Assembly (NCBI GenBank): GCA_026225055.1
Contig: JAMFSA010000105.1
Span: 1 to 64,000 of the forward strand
Source: Mucilaginibacter xinganensis
GTDB taxonomy: Bacteria; Bacteroidota; Bacteroidia; Sphingobacteriales; Sphingobacteriaceae
Length of the DNA: 64,000 nucleotides
Direction: 5' to 3'
In this document: positions 62,303 through 64,000 of the stretch, one piece after another
How the letters are laid out: each line of letters opens with the position of its first letter
How positions within the stretch are numbered: the first letter of the stretch is position 1
Translations under genes and position numbers: made by a program
Notes under the pieces: model-generated
The model's database searches: none
What the model was told of the DNA's origin: nothing
The model's input: the letters and a program-made list of their open reading frames with translations, nothing else

Positions 62303-63432
62303 GATAATATTACTAAATCTACGTCTAATTTGCTCAGCGTTTTCAACAGCTCATTAAAAGTGGCTGTCTTTAAAATAATACTGAGCAAAGATAAGTGAGG
62401 TTTGCCCATACAAAGCGTAGTGATCTTTTTATCAACAACCGCTTTAAGCATACCACTGGCTACTACCTTACTTTTAACGCGCACCACCTCGGCTCCCATT
62501 TGGGTGGCTAACTTAAAATTATTAATAAGATGCCGCTGATCAGCCAGTCCGATCCGGTCTGCGCTTTCTTTAGGGGTTTGGATGTAAACCACAAACCATT
62601 TGGCATTGTAATAAGTGGCCAGGCGGGCTGTTTTCCGGATGATTAGCTTTGCTGTATCATTGTTAGTGCTGATGCTGCACATTAAGCGTTCACGCCTGGC
62701 CTGCAATAAGCCAGGCACCTCAGTTTGAATCTTTCTTTCTACCTGGATGGCTACTTCCTTTAACGCCAGTTCCCGTAATTGTAAAATTCTTTCACTCTGG
62801 AAGAAGTTTTTCAGCGCAAAGGCGATCTTATCATTAGTATATATCTTTCCTTCCCTTAAACGGGCAACCAGTTCGTCGGCAGTCAGGTCGATATTAACTA
62901 CTTCGTCGGCCTGCCGCAATACATTATCCGGTACCCGTTCGTTAACCTCTATACCAGTAATGCTTTTTACATCTTCATACAGGCTCTCAATATGCTGAAT
63001 ATTCATGGCGCTGATCACGTTGATCCCGGCATCCAGGATCTCCACCACATCCTGCCAGCGCTTTTCATTTTTACTGCCCTCAATATTAGTATGGGCCAAT
63101 TCATCCACAATAACAATCTCGGGGCGTAAAGATAAAATAGCCTGTAGGTCCATTTCCTGTAACTGCTTTCCTTTATAAAACAGGTCGCGGCGCGGTATAA
63201 CCGGAAGGCCCTCTATCAGGTCTTGTGTTTCCTTACGCATATGGGTTTCAATATAACCGATCTTCACATCTATGCCATTGCGCAACAAAGCATGTGCTTC
63301 CTGTAGCATACGAAAGGTTTTCCCCACACCGGCGCTCATGCCGATATAGATCTTAAACTTACCACGCCTGGAGCGTTTGATCAGTTCCAGGAAATCCTCA
63401 ACCGACTGCTCTTTAGTTTCTTCCTCCATCAT
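62299..63432 (-). CDS. kdpD: KdpD sensor module (KdpD domain plus Usp), without kinase
   Basis: 377 aa. The N-terminal KdpD domain has the Walker A-like IYIGMSAGVGKTFRMLQEAH and continues GYIETHMRKETQDLIEGLPV and DELAHTNIEGSKNEKRWQDV, very close to E. coli KdpD residues. The C-terminal part is a universal-stress-like domain ending LLKTLSKLDVDLVIL. The transmembrane and kinase parts are absent, being supplied by the next gene. In classical KdpD this module senses potassium and turgor. Confidence 0.92.
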   Translation of the reverse strand: MMEEETKEQSVEDFLELIKRSRRGKFKIYIGMSAGVGKTFRMLQEAHALLRNGIDVKIGYIETHMRKETQDLIEGLPVIPRRDLFYKGKQLQEMDLQAILSLRPEIVIVDELAHTNIEGSKNEKRWQDVVEILDAGINVISAMNIQHIESLYEDVKSITGIEVNERVPDNVLRQADEVVNIDLTADELVARLREGKIYTNDKIAFALKNFFQSERILQLRELALKEVAIQVERKIQTEVPGLLQARRERLMCSISTNNDTAKLIIRKTARLATYYNAKWFVVYIQTPKESADRIGLADQRHLINNFKLATQMGAEVVRVKSKVVASGMLKAVVDKKITTLCMGKPHLSLLSIILKTATFNELLKTLSKLDVDLVILS

Positions 63433-63591
63433 TTAATTGCTGTAATGCCTTATTAAACTCATTTTTTTTAACCTGTAAAAGGGGACGCTTTTACATCCCC
63501 CTTTTGCATGAACTTTAACCGGCCTGACTAACTCACCAACCAACAAACCGATTGAGCAAGTACATGCTTATCTTATAATACTTATGTTTAA

Positions 63592-64000
63592 TTAGAAAGA
63601 ATAAACAGCCGCTAATACAAATTGCGATGCAGATTTAGTAGCCGCGGCATTGCTATCCATAAACATATCTTTTGATCCGTTATCCAGTCTCACTTCCGGA
63701 ATTAAAGTTAAAGGGCCAGCCTTAATATTTGCCGTTAATGTTAACCCAGTCACTGACTCACCGGCAGCCGGCCCGGCCGACTGATAAGTACCTGCTTTGT
63801 TTTTAAAATACTCGCCCCTTAATCCTAAAGTAACTACACGGGATACCGCTAATTGTGGATATAAGGCTACTCCCTCAAAGCCCCCTGTTCCGGCCCCATT
63901 GGTTGCCGAATAATCTGCTGCATTTAATCCCAATTTAAAAGCATTTGTAAGCTGGTAAGCGGTTGTTAAATCAATTTCTGTCCCGGATGTTGGAGTGCTG
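63592..64000 (-). CDS. Outer-membrane beta-barrel porin, C-terminal part
   Basis: The frame is open to the right window edge. About 136 codons of alternating aromatic-hydrophobic strands (VVTLGLRGEYFKNKAG, GLTLTANIKAGPLTLIPEVR, ASQFVLAAVYSF) end in Phe, the typical last beta-strand of an outer-membrane barrel. In Sphingobacteriaceae such a porin is commonly encoded in the kdp cluster between kdpC and kdpD, which fits the neighbours. Its N-terminus is outside the window. Confidence 0.8.
   Translation of the reverse strand, partial: STPTSGTEIDLTTAYQLTNAFKLGLNAADYSATNGAGTGGFEGVALYPQLAVSRVVTLGLRGEYFKNKAGTYQSAGPAAGESVTGLTLTANIKAGPLTLIPEVRLDNGSKDMFMDSNAAATKSASQFVLAAVYSF

Overview
The window looks like chromosome of a Bacteroidota species of the Sphingobacteriaceae (Mucilaginibacter/Pedobacter type). 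This is inferred from a T9SS C-terminal sorting domain, Bacteroidota promoters (TTG/TTTG-N19-20-TAnnTTTG, seen at 35755, 42321 and 56631), tRNA genes without an encoded CCA, a Kdp sensor split into separate genes, and protein families typical of that group. No genus is claimed from the sequence alone.

Layout. 1-2280: housekeeping genes (efp end, a reductase-like protein, an SRPBCC protein, msrA). 2182-7912: a decayed integration hotspot at tRNA-Phe. A 45-bp piece of the tRNA 3' end is repeated 4.4 kb away, and an integrase remnant lies beside the tRNA. The segment carries an HxlR regulator/oxidoreductase pair, a broken DUF1501 gene, and a DUF535 gene between two copies of the tRNA-flank sequence. 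8086-30460: mostly core genes, including an Fe-S oxidoreductase pair, folC, an ECF sigma operon, an aldo/keto reductase and a Gfo/Idh oxidoreductase, an AI-2E transporter, a class II cyclic-nucleotide phosphodiesterase, a 1238-aa T9SS cargo protein and several small membrane proteins. 30560-39500: a patchwork of phage-derived genes (S24-type repressor, small and large terminase, a tail assembly chaperone with a -1 frameshift, a truncated structural gene) mixed with host genes and with copies of a 182-190 bp structured repeat. 39496-42267: an acyltransferase, two tRNA-Leu genes and a YCF48-like secreted protein.

42377-59155 is a defence island next to tRNA-Lys. It holds an ATPase remnant, an AbiE toxin/antitoxin pair with a frameshifted toxin, a large Avs-like nuclease-STAND NTPase in three reading frames, a PIN-like toxin in two frames, and a CBASS operon. 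The CBASS operon encodes a 57-aa protein, a Cap5-type HNH-SAVED nuclease, and a cyclase joined to an E2-like domain. A divergent RloA/AbiLi-type ATPase, a broken integrase and a broken ORF6N gene follow. A family of perfect palindromes with core CAAATTG surrounds and enters the ORF6N gene. 59225-64000: the regulatory end of a potassium (Kdp) locus, with KdpD sensor module, histidine kinase and NtrC-type regulator, preceded by the end of a beta-barrel porin.

How the genes work together. The CBASS cyclase should make a nucleotide signal on infection that the SAVED domain of Cap5 senses to trigger DNA cleavage; the E2-like domain and the small protein are the least understood parts. The Avs-like protein, AbiE and the AAA ATPase would add further abortive-infection layers, but several are frameshifted, so the island is either decaying or contains sequence errors. 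The repeat families (182-190 bp element, tRNA-flank repeats, integrase-end plus palindrome repeats) mark where mobile DNA has come and gone.
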